A DNA stretch of 6,659 bases from Desulfobacterales bacterium (GCA_022361315.1 JAKSBB010000122.1:1-6659), one strand, 5' to 3'; counted from the stretch's first letter, positions 1-6,209 are shown. Numbers and translations: made by a program. Notes: generated from the letters alone by a model not told the origin.

Positions 1-11
1 TATTGTATTTT

Positions 12-17
12 AGGAGG
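12..17 (+). promoter_or_regulatory. Shine-Dalgarno site of mnmG, unusually close to the start
   Basis: A full AGGAGG core lies only two bases before the ATG at 20. The usual gap is about 5 to 9 bases. The next in-frame alternative start is a GTG at codon 12, inside the first beta strand of the FAD-binding fold, so the ATG at 20 is kept despite the tight spacing. Confidence 0.7.
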
Positions 18-19
18 TT

Positions 20-1903
20 ATGAATTTTTACAAAAACACCTACGATATTATTGTGGTCGGGGCCGGTCATGCGGGCTGTGAAGCAGCGCTGGCAGCGGCA
101 CGGATGGGGTGTGACACCCTGTTGCTGACCATTGATATGGATAAAATTGCGGCCATGCCCTGCAGCCCGTCCATCGGCGGGATGGCCAAGGGGCAGCTGG
201 TCAAGGAAATTGATGCCCTGGGGGGGATGATGGCCCGGATTACGGATTCTTCGGCGATCCAGTACCGGACCCTGAATACCCGGAAGGGACCGGCGGTCCA
301 CTCCACCCGAACCCAGAACGATAAAAATATGTATGCCCGCCACATGAAGGCTGCGGTTGAGAAGACAACGAACCTGGACCTGAAGCAGGCCATGGTGGAG
401 CGGCTGATTATCGAAGATGACACGGTACGGGGGATTGCCGACCAGACCGGGTTTGAATACTTTGCCCCCTGCGTGGTGATCACCACGGGTACCTTTCTCC
501 GGGGTACGGTGCACATCGGGGCGTCAAAGATCCAGGCCGGCCGGGCCGGGGAATTTGCCTCGGTGGGGCTGGGACAGTCCCTGGAAGCCCTCGGGCTGAC
601 CATGGGACGGATGAAAACCGGCACCCCGCCGCGCCTCCATGCGGACAGCATTGATTTTTCCCAGTTCAACATCCACGGGTCGGATGACCTGCCCAAACCC
701 TTTTCATACAGCACCACGGAGATCACCACTCCCATGCTGCCCAGCTATATGGGGGATACCAATGCCGATACCCATGAGATTGTCCGGCAGAACCTGAAGC
801 ACTCCGCCCTTTACGGGGGGCACATCAAAGGGCAGTCTGCCCGGTACTGCCCCTCATTTGAGGATAAAATCGTTAAATTCCCGGACCGGGAGAGCCATCA
901 TGTGATCCTGGAGTATGAAGGAATCGACTCCAAGGAAATCTATGCCTCCGGCCTGGGCAACAGCCTGCCGCTGGAGATCCAGTATCAGGTGGTCCGGTCG
1001 GTACGGGGCCTGGAAGAGGCCCAGATCATGCGGGCGGCCTATGCCATTGAATATGACTACGTTAATCCCCTGGAGCTGACCCCTGCCCTTGAGACCAAGC
1101 GGGTCCGGGGACTTTTTCTGGCCGGGCAGATCAACGGCACCTCAGGATATGAAGAGGCCGGCGCCCAGGGACTCTGGGCCGGGGTGAATGCCGCGGCTAA
1201 AGTCCAGGACCGGCACCCCTTTGTTCTGGACCGGTCCCAGGCCTATATGGGGGTGATGGTGGACGACTTGGTGACCCGGGGTACCAATGAACCCTACCGG
1301 ATGTTCACCTCCAGGGCGGAATACCGTTTGATGCTCCGGGAAGACAATGCAGACCTGCGTTTGGCCGAAACCGCATTCGAATACGGATTGATCAACCGGG
1401 AAGCCCTGGAATTTGCCCGGGACATCCAGGCCCAGACCACGGCGGAGATCGACCGGGTGAAGCAGGCGGTGGTAAAACCCACCCCGGAAAACAACACCTT
1501 TCTTGAGGCGCAGGGCTCCAATCCCATCACCACCGGCGTCAAACTGGAACAATTGCTCAAGCGGGCGGAGCTGGGCTATGACAGCCTGAGCACCATAGCC
1601 CCGCCCCCGGAACCGGTCCACGACCGGGCCGCCCGGCAGGTGGAGATTGAAATCAAATACGAGGGGTATATTCAGCGCCAGTATAACGAGATCCGAAAAT
1701 TCAGGGACCTGGAAAAGATCCGGATCCCCGAAGGGTTCTCCTTTGACGACGCCCACGGGCTCTCCAACGAGATCCGGGAAAAACTCAACCGGATCATGCC
1801 CGCGTCCCTGGGGCAGGCCTCCCGGATCGACGGCATGACCCCTGCGGCCATATCGGTACTCATGGTTGCGATTACTGCCTTTCACCAGAACAAGACCCCT
1901 TGA
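20..1903 (+). CDS. mnmG: MnmG (GidA), tRNA uridine-5-carboxymethylaminomethyl modification enzyme, FAD subunit
   Basis: MnmG works with the GTPase MnmE in the cytoplasm to add a carboxymethylaminomethyl or aminomethyl group to C5 of U34 in tRNAs reading split codon boxes, using FAD and a folate one-carbon donor (family knowledge). The 627-residue product has the usual length. Visible features are the dinucleotide-binding motif GAGHAG (residues 14-19); the PCSPSIGG segment with Cys48 and the ARYCPSFEDK segment with Cys277, matching the two conserved cysteines of the E. coli enzyme; GTFLRGTVHIG and TGTPPRLH in the FAD/insertion domain; a second nucleotide-binding motif around LFLAGQINGTSGYEEAGAQG; and the helical C-terminal MnmE-binding domain ending in PASLGQASRIDGMTPAAI. 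All motifs are intact. The next gene is not rsmG, the frequent downstream partner; whether mnmE lies upstream cannot be seen. Family assignment is essentially certain. Confidence 0.98.
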   Translation: MNFYKNTYDIIVVGAGHAGCEAALAAARMGCDTLLLTIDMDKIAAMPCSPSIGGMAKGQLVKEIDALGGMMARITDSSAIQYRTLNTRKGPAVHSTRTQNDKNMYARHMKAAVEKTTNLDLKQAMVERLIIEDDTVRGIADQTGFEYFAPCVVITTGTFLRGTVHIGASKIQAGRAGEFASVGLGQSLEALGLTMGRMKTGTPPRLHADSIDFSQFNIHGSDDLPKPFSYSTTEITTPMLPSYMGDTNADTHEIVRQNLKHSALYGGHIKGQSARYCPSFEDKIVKFPDRESHHVILEYEGIDSKEIYASGLGNSLPLEIQYQVVRSVRGLEEAQIMRAAYAIEYDYVNPLELTPALETKRVRGLFLAGQINGTSGYEEAGAQGLWAGVNAAAKVQDRHPFVLDRSQAYMGVMVDDLVTRGTNEPYRMFTSRAEYRLMLREDNADLRLAETAFEYGLINREALEFARDIQAQTTAEIDRVKQAVVKPTPENNTFLEAQGSNPITTGVKLEQLLKRAELGYDSLSTIAPPPEPVHDRAARQVEIEIKYEGYIQRQYNEIRKFRDLEKIRIPEGFSFDDAHGLSNEIREKLNRIMPASLGQASRIDGMTPAAISVLMVAITAFHQNKTP

Positions 1904-1920
1904 CTTGAAGCGGTTGACGC

Positions 1921-1948
1921 TTATCATTAATTCACAAATATTTAGAAT
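1921..1948 (+). promoter_or_regulatory. Candidate weak sigma70 promoter for the cbpA-hpt operon
   Basis: TTATCA (1921-1926, 4 of 6 to TTGACA), a 16-base spacer and TAGAAT (1943-1948, 5 of 6 to TATAAT) sit in the AT-rich gap before cbpA. An alternative -35, TTGACG at 1914-1919, pairs at 17 bases only with the weaker AATATT at 1937. The gap is so AT-rich that chance matches are likely. Transcription from the mnmG side is also possible, because no terminator is visible after mnmG. Confidence 0.3.
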
Positions 1949-1959
1949 AACTGAATTAA
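1927..1959. repeat. 8-bp inverted repeat in the mnmG-cbpA gap
   Basis: TTAATTCA at 1927-1934 is perfectly matched by TGAATTAA at 1952-1959 across a 17-base centre that contains the palindrome AAATATTT (1936-1943) and the candidate -10 element TAGAAT. The arms are almost pure A/T, so an RNA hairpin would be weak. It could be an operator or just a product of AT-rich composition. Confidence 0.35.
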
Positions 1960-1986
1960 GTTTAAATTTACGAAAGTAAGACACCC

Positions 1987-2922
1987 ATGGCAGATGATTA
2001 CTACAAGATACTTGGATTAGATAAAAGCGCCTCCGCAGCTGAAATCAAAAAAGGCTACCGGAAACTGGCATTAAAGTACCACCCGGACAAGACCAAGGGC
2101 GATAAGGCCCTTGAGGATAAATTCAAAAAGATTTCCGAGGCTTATGCCGTACTCAGCGATCCGAAAAAGAAGCAGCAGTACGACACCTACGGCTCAGCGG
2201 ATTTCCAGCAGCGGTACTCCCAGGAAGATATCTTCAGAAATTTCGATCTCGGAGATATTTTAAAAGAGTTCGGCTTCGGTGGCGGTGGCGGATTCGGACG
2301 GGGCGGATTCTCCGGAAACTTCGGCGGGGGCGGTTCCCCCTTCGGCCGCCAGGGCGGCGGTAACCCCTTTTTCCAGGGTGGGCACCAGGCCCAGGCCCGG
2401 CGGGGTAAAGATCTGGAATATGAACTCCCCCTGACCCTGGAGGAATTGATCAACGGCACCAAAAAGACCATTACCATCAACCAGGGCGGCCAGGCCAAGG
2501 CCATCGAGGTAAAAATCCCCAAAGGACTGACCAAAGGGAAGAAGATCCGGCTGGCTGGCAAGGGGGAACCCGGACCCCACGGCGGGCCTGCGGGAAACCT
2601 TTATATAAAGTCCGCCCCCACCCTGTCCCCGGGTATTACAGTGGAAGAGAACAACATCAGTATGAACCAGGAAGTCCGGCTGACCCAGGCCCTGCTCGGC
2701 GACAAGATCCAGGTGACGACGCCTGCCGGAAAGACCTTCAACCTGACCCTGCCCCCGGGTACCAGCCACAAGGCAAAGATGCGCATACCGGGCCAGGGAA
2801 TTCCCCATATGAAAGGAAATGGTTGCGGAGATCTCCATGTTGTTGTTAATATAGCCATGCCCAAAGCATTGAACCGTCGGCAGACCGAACTGATCAACGA
2901 ACTCAAAGAAACAGGATTGTAA
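1987..2922 (+). CDS. cbpA: CbpA-type DnaJ co-chaperone (J domain, Gly/Phe region, DnaJ C-terminal domains, no zinc finger)
   Basis: J-domain proteins stimulate the ATPase of DnaK (Hsp70) and deliver unfolded clients to it in the cytoplasm. The J domain covers residues 1-70, with the essential HPD motif at 32-34 in a YHPDK context and the usual [15 protein letters not shown] helix III. A Gly/Phe-rich linker follows at about 94-134, then the two beta-sandwich client-binding domains ([19 protein letters not shown] onward) and a C-terminal dimerisation tail. There are no CxxCxGxG repeats, so this is a class B (CbpA-like) protein rather than canonical DnaJ; 311 residues fits E. coli CbpA at about 306. 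Cys280 sits in GNGCGDLHV, where Arg or Lys is more usual. The Shine-Dalgarno is poor (AAAG/GTAAG near 1973-1980). No cbpM-like gene adjoins it. hpt starts 6 bases after the stop, implying co-transcription. Confidence 0.93.
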   Translation: MADDYYKILGLDKSASAAEIKKGYRKLALKYHPDKTKGDKALEDKFKKISEAYAVLSDPKKKQQYDTYGSADFQQRYSQEDIFRNFDLGDILKEFGFGGGGGFGRGGFSGNFGGGGSPFGRQGGGNPFFQGGHQAQARRGKDLEYELPLTLEELINGTKKTITINQGGQAKAIEVKIPKGLTKGKKIRLAGKGEPGPHGGPAGNLYIKSAPTLSPGITVEENNISMNQEVRLTQALLGDKIQVTTPAGKTFNLTLPPGTSHKAKMRIPGQGIPHMKGNGCGDLHVVVNIAMPKALNRRQTELINELKETGL

Positions 2923-2928
2923 CAAAAA

Positions 2929-3444
2929 ATGCCCGAATTCATCCCCTTGATTTCAGAAGATGATATCAGAGAAAAAACCAGGGAAGTTGGAGCAAAAATC
3001 GCAGAAGATTACAAAGACCTTGACCTCGTACTCGTGGGGGTGCTCAAGGGTTCTTTTATTTTCCTGGCGGATCTGACCCGGCAGATTAAAATCGACCATG
3101 ATATCGATCTGGTGGGCGCCTCTTCCTACGAAGGCACGTCCACCACCGGCCAGATTGTCTTCACCAAACAGCCGGATCTCGAACTGGAAGGCCGTGATAT
3201 CCTTCTGGTGGAAGATATCGTGGATACGGGGCTGACCCTGTCAAAAATTGTTGAGTTTGTTCAACTGCTCAACCCCAAATCCGTTAAAATATGTACCCTC
3301 ATCGACAAACAGGAACGGCGGGAAGTTGAGCTGAGTGTGGATTATTCCTGTTTCACCCTTGAAAAGGGCTTCATCGTGGGGTATGGACTGGATTACAATG
3401 AGCGGTACAGGAATCTGCCTGCCATCTATGATTTAAAATTATAA
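2929..3444 (+). CDS. hpt: Hypoxanthine (guanine) phosphoribosyltransferase
   Basis: This cytoplasmic purine-salvage enzyme joins hypoxanthine or guanine to PRPP, giving IMP or GMP and pyrophosphate. The 171-residue length is normal. Visible motifs are the pyrophosphate-binding loop VLKGSFIF (38-45), the flexible-loop segment SSYEGTSTTG (65-74), the PRPP signature ILLVEDIVDTGLTL (91-104) with acidic pair Glu95-Asp96 and the catalytic-base position Asp99, and the purine-binding VGYGLDYNERYRNLP segment (150 onward) with Asp155 at the metal/purine-side position. All expected active-site residues are present. Hypoxanthine versus guanine preference cannot be read from sequence. The start lies 6 bases after the cbpA stop; its likely ribosome site is AGGA at 2913-2916 inside the end of cbpA. 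A link between salvage and the chaperone is not implied beyond shared transcription. Confidence 0.95.
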   Translation: MPEFIPLISEDDIREKTREVGAKIAEDYKDLDLVLVGVLKGSFIFLADLTRQIKIDHDIDLVGASSYEGTSTTGQIVFTKQPDLELEGRDILLVEDIVDTGLTLSKIVEFVQLLNPKSVKICTLIDKQERREVELSVDYSCFTLEKGFIVGYGLDYNERYRNLPAIYDLKL

Positions 3445-3461
3445 GATAAGGGGGATGCGCA

Positions 3462-5960
3462 ATGATAATCACCTGCGAGGAGTGCTCAACCCGGTTCAAC
3501 CTTGACGAATCCCTGCTCCGGCCAGAAGGCTCAAAGGTCAGGTGCAGCCAGTGCAAACATGTGTTCACGGCATTCCCCGAAACATCAGAAACACCAGTCC
3601 CGCCACCTGAATCTGACCTTGATTCTGATCCGAAACCGGACCAGCAGTCCGATCAGGAAGCCGAGTCCTTTGAATTCGACGCCCCGGAAGACGAATCCAA
3701 TGATGAGGAGGATGAGGGCATCGGTGCCATTCCTTCCATTGAAGACGCAGACGATGCTGAACCGGAAGACGATGAGGAAGCAGACCTTTCTGAAGATCTT
3801 GACATCTCTTTTGATGAAGAAGATGACGACCTGGGCATCGAGATTTCCCCGGACACAACGCTTGAACCGGAAGAGGCGGAACTTGACTCAGATGAGTTTG
3901 ATGCCCAGGACATTGAATTTGACGACATCGAATTTGACGAACCGGAACCGGAGGTTGAGGAAAGCATTCCGGAGCCTGAAGAGGATACCTCAACAGAATC
4001 CGATGACCTGGACCTCTCCTTTGAAGAATCTGAAATCAGTTTTGATGAGGATGAGATCTCTTTTGAGGCCGATGATTTTGATGCCGATGATTTTGAAAAA
4101 GATGGGCAGGATGAATTAGAACCGGCGCTTGAAGAGACCACAGATATAGACGATACCGAAGAAATCTCTTTTGACGGCACCCCCCTTGAAATGGAGGCTG
4201 CTGAAGATACGGTCTTTGAAGAGATCCCGGAAGAACCGGACCTTGATGTTCCCACCCTTGAAATGGAAGACAGCGGTGATGAGGCCGAGGCCCTTGATTT
4301 TGAAACCGGGGATTTCGAGACCGAGGAATTTGAAACACCGGAATTCGAAGAACCTGAATTTGATGTACCGGAAGATATCGAATTCGAATCCGATACCTTT
4401 GAGATGGACGATTCCGAACTCCCGGCACCAGAATTTGATGAAAGTGTTTCCCCTTCTGATGCGGATGACGCCGAAACGGCGGATATCGAAATTTCCTTTG
4501 ATGATGAATTGGACGATGAATTGGACGATGAATCTGATGACGAAGATGATATGTCGGATCTTGCCGATATATCGCTTGAGGAGGGCGACACCGGTTCCGG
4601 GGATGGTATCGACGACGAAATACCGCAATTGGATGCCGGTGAACTGGACTTCGAAGAGAGTGGCATTGAATTCGAGGAGAATGATTTGCCGCTGGACGCA
4701 GTGGACGACGAAGACCGTGACGTACTGAACGACATTGACTTTGAAGGCCTTCCCCCCGAGGAAGAAGAATCCGACATCCCGTTTGAACCTTTGGAAGATT
4801 CAACTGCGTCTCCGGCGGATGAACCCAATGCCGGCTTAGAAGAAGCCGCGGAAGATATTCCGGACCTGGAACTATCATTTGACGAGACGGCGGATGCGGA
4901 TCTGGTCTTTGAAGAAGATTTTGCGGCGGACGATCTCCCGGATCTTCCGGACCTTGACATCGATTCTGCCGAAGAATTGCCCGCTCTGGGGCCGGATGCC
5001 GGACTCACCGATGCAGATCTTTCCTTTGATGAATCCGATATCGACGGCAGCAGCCCTGCCGCCACCGATACCCTGCCGGCCTTTGAAGAAGATAATGCAG
5101 AGTTCCAGGCCAGTCTGGACGCGGAATTAGGCGCAGAAACGGACAAATTCTCGGGGTATGACGATGTGCTGAACCAGAGTGTGGAACCCGAGAGCGGTCA
5201 ACCTGACTTTGACAGTGAATTGGGGGACGGTCCTGATGCAGCACCCATTGCCCCGGAAGTTCCCCCGGCACCTCCGGCGGACAACGCGGCAACTGCACCG
5301 GAAGTGCCGACACCTGAGATACCGGACTCCGGAAGCCCGGTGATAGATCCCCTGCCGGATGAGGATATCAGAAAAAAACGGGCCAAAAAGAAGAAAAGCG
5401 CCATCGGCGCCCCGGTCAAAGTATTGTTTCTGCTTTTTGTGCTGGTGATCGCTGCATACGTGGCAAGCCTCCAGTTCGGATTTACCATCCCCTTTCTCTC
5501 GGATCTGAAAATCCCTTATCTGACCGAATTGATCAAGCCGGAACCACCGCCCAAACCGCCCCTGAAGCCGGCCCCCAACGAGGTGAGTATCAAGGGTAAG
5601 TTTCTGACCAACGCAACTGCGGGAGAAATCTTCATTGTCACCGGCAAGGTAGATAACCCCTCGAAAATTGTCTACAGCCAGATACGGGTCAAAGGCACCC
5701 TGATAACCAAGGAAAACCCCAAGGCCATGACCCAGACCATTTACTGCGGTAATATTATTTCCGAGGAGGAACTCAAATCGGGTAATATTTCCGACATCCA
5801 GCAAAAGCTGAATGTAAAGGCAGGCATGCAGAACAGCAACATGAATGTGGGACCGGGGAAATCCGTCCGGTTCATGCTTGTATTCTCCAACCTTCCGGAA
5901 AATTTAACCAATTTCACGGTGGAGGTACTGGACTTTAAAAACAGCGCCGGAAAAAAGTAA
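3462..5960 (+). CDS. Zinc-ribbon (MJ0042 type) / long acidic disordered region / single TM helix / DUF3426 membrane protein
   Basis: This is an 832-residue protein of unknown function. Residues 1-36 form an MJ0042-type zinc ribbon with two CxxC pairs (Cys5/Cys8 and Cys28/Cys31). From about residue 44 to 600 the chain is acidic, low in complexity and predicted to be disordered, with many short Phe-acid motifs. Between the ribbon and residue 636 I count only four Lys/Arg. A Pro/Ala-rich linker follows, then a basic block (RKKRAKKKK, 637-645), one hydrophobic helix at about 652-672, a Pro/Lys linker (PEPPPKPPLKP) and a beta-rich domain at about 700-828 matching DUF3426 (GKVDNPSK, CGNIISEEELK, PGKSVRFMLVFSNLP). 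By the positive-inside rule the ribbon and acidic region are cytosolic and DUF3426 periplasmic. The start follows a good AAGGGGG site at 3448-3454, 17 bases after hpt. MJ0042 ribbons also occur in membrane-linked motility proteins such as GltJ of Myxococcus; that is an analogy only. Confidence 0.9.
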   Translation: MIITCEECSTRFNLDESLLRPEGSKVRCSQCKHVFTAFPETSETPVPPPESDLDSDPKPDQQSDQEAESFEFDAPEDESNDEEDEGIGAIPSIEDADDAEPEDDEEADLSEDLDISFDEEDDDLGIEISPDTTLEPEEAELDSDEFDAQDIEFDDIEFDEPEPEVEESIPEPEEDTSTESDDLDLSFEESEISFDEDEISFEADDFDADDFEKDGQDELEPALEETTDIDDTEEISFDGTPLEMEAAEDTVFEEIPEEPDLDVPTLEMEDSGDEAEALDFETGDFETEEFETPEFEEPEFDVPEDIEFESDTFEMDDSELPAPEFDESVSPSDADDAETADIEISFDDELDDELDDESDDEDDMSDLADISLEEGDTGSGDGIDDEIPQLDAGELDFEESGIEFEENDLPLDAVDDEDRDVLNDIDFEGLPPEEEESDIPFEPLEDSTASPADEPNAGLEEAAEDIPDLELSFDETADADLVFEEDFAADDLPDLPDLDIDSAEELPALGPDAGLTDADLSFDESDIDGSSPAATDTLPAFEEDNAEFQASLDAELGAETDKFSGYDDVLNQSVEPESGQPDFDSELGDGPDAAPIAPEVPPAPPADNAATAPEVPTPEIPDSGSPVIDPLPDEDIRKKRAKKKKSAIGAPVKVLFLLFVLVIAAYVASLQFGFTIPFLSDLKIPYLTELIKPEPPPKPPLKPAPNEVSIKGKFLTNATAGEIFIVTGKVDNPSKIVYSQIRVKGTLITKENPKAMTQTIYCGNIISEEELKSGNISDIQQKLNVKAGMQNSNMNVGPGKSVRFMLVFSNLPENLTNFTVEVLDFKNSAGKK
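4011..4097 (+). repeat. Phe-acid motif cluster with 7- then 5-residue spacing
   Basis: This region encodes residues 184-212 of the zinc-ribbon/DUF3426 protein. Three [IL]SF[DE] motifs place Phe at 187, 194 and 201, exactly seven apart, followed by Phe206 and Phe211, five apart. A 14-base unit, GCCGATGATTTTGA, recurs perfectly at 4068-4081 and 4083-4096 (15-base period), consistent with a small in-frame duplication. Confidence 0.75.
4299..4373 (+). repeat. Five-unit pentapeptide-like repeat, consensus F-[ED]-x-x-[DE]
   Basis: Codons 280-304 encode five consecutive five-residue units: FETGD, FETEE, FETPE, FEEPE and FDVPE. Phe falls at 280, 285, 290, 295 and 300. The corresponding DNA period is 15 bases, but synonymous differences between units show the repeat is not a very recent duplication. 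It lies in the middle of the acidic region. Confidence 0.8.
4503..4533 (+). repeat. 12-bp tandem repeat, 2.6 copies
   Basis: The unit GATGAATTGGAC occurs perfectly at 4503-4514 and 4515-4526 and continues for seven bases to 4533. It encodes a DELD repeat. The period is a multiple of three, so copy-number change would lengthen or shorten the acidic segment without breaking the frame. Confidence 0.85.
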
Positions 5961-5967
5961 AAACCGC

Positions 5968-5996
5968 TTGACACCCCCCAAAAATCCGTGTATTGT
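5968..5996 (+). promoter_or_regulatory. Sigma70-type promoter of the tRNA gene
   Basis: A perfect TTGACA (5968-5973), a 17-base spacer and TATTGT (5991-5996, 4 of 6 to TATAAT) lie just upstream of the tRNA. The start would be near 6003, giving a leader of about 7 bases before the mature 5' end at 6010. The discriminator is fairly GC-rich (TCTCGGG), a feature often associated with stringent control of stable RNA genes; that regulatory link is inference. The -35 begins only 7 bases after the preceding stop codon. Confidence 0.8.
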
Positions 5997-6009
5997 TCTC
6001 GGGTTTTTC

Positions 6010-6086
6010 GGCGAAGTAGCTCAGTTGGTTAGAGCATGCGGCTCATATCCGCAGAGTCCGGGGTTCAAGTCCCTGCTTCGCTACCA
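6010..6086 (+). tRNA. tRNA with CAU anticodon, most likely elongator tRNA-Met
   Basis: The 77-base gene folds into a complete cloverleaf with encoded CCA. The acceptor stem is GGCGAAG/CTTCGCT (6010-6016 with 6076-6082), closing with a G1-U72 wobble. The D arm is GCTC/GAGC; the anticodon stem TGCGG/CCGCA encloses the loop CTCATAT (anticodon CAT at 6044-6046); the T arm is CGGGG/CCCTG around TTCAAGT. It is not the initiator: there is no 1-72 mismatch of the C-A type and the anticodon stem lacks three consecutive G-C pairs at its base. The remaining alternative is tRNA-Ile2, in which C34 is changed to lysidine by TilS. Overall similarity to deltaproteobacterial elongator tRNA-Met favours Met. 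Promoter and terminator flank it as a single-gene unit. Confidence 0.95.
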
Positions 6087-6098
6087 GATCTTACAAGG

Positions 6099-6136
6099 CC
6101 CGGTATCTATGGTAACTCCACAGATACCGGGTTTTT
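6099..6136 (+). terminator. Strong intrinsic terminator after the tRNA
   Basis: CCCGGTATCT (6099-6108) pairs perfectly with AGATACCGGG (6122-6131), a 10-bp stem. After one mismatch TGG/CCA adds three pairs around a five-base loop. A T run follows directly (6132-6136), with more T at 6139-6142. It probably also ends transcripts that read through from the upstream operon. Confidence 0.92.
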
Positions 6137-6209
6137 AGTTTTGACCGTCACCACACGGGCAATGAAGAAAACCCCGGGGAGCCATTCCCGGAGAGAAGGG
6201 CAGTGATTG

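Noticed and set aside
1904..1927. Possible sigma32 heat-shock promoter before cbpA (CTTGAA at 1904-1909)
   Set aside because: No CCCCAT-like -10 occurs at the right distance, and no CIRCE element (TTAGCACTC/GAGTGCTAA) is present. The CTTGAA match alone is not enough.
1142..1984. Antisense open frame over the 3' half of mnmG
   Set aside because: It overlaps highly conserved MnmG coding sequence and yields a Gly/Pro/Val/His-rich product with no domain, which is a GC-rich shadow.
3653..5146. Long antisense open frame (497 codons, very Ser-rich) on the - strand
   Set aside because: It mirrors Asp/Glu codons read backwards (GAN becomes NTC, giving Ser). The + strand frame has a zinc ribbon, TM helix, DUF3426 domain and ribosome site; the antisense product is compositionally meaningless.
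3462..5369. Acidic repeats as a CRISPR-like or noncoding repeat array
   Set aside because: Repeat units are short, imperfect, in frame and coding; there are no conserved repeats with unique spacers.
20..6086. Functional link between mnmG and the nearby tRNA gene
   Set aside because: MnmG/MnmE modifies U34. This tRNA has C34 in its anticodon, so it is not a substrate.
6141..6169. Promoter for the small ORF from TTGACC at 6141-6146
   Set aside because: The hexamer at 17-base spacing (GAAGAA) is a poor -10, and the -35 overlaps the tail of the tRNA terminator.
6174..6191. Short hairpin CCGGGGA/TCCCGG just before the small ORF's ribosome site
   Set aside because: Only about six pairs with a bulge in a GC-rich patch; too weak to claim as a riboswitch or attenuator.
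6010..6206. Integration (att) site at the tRNA 3' end
   Set aside because: The tRNA is complete, no direct repeat of its 3' end is seen downstream, and no integrase is present in the window.
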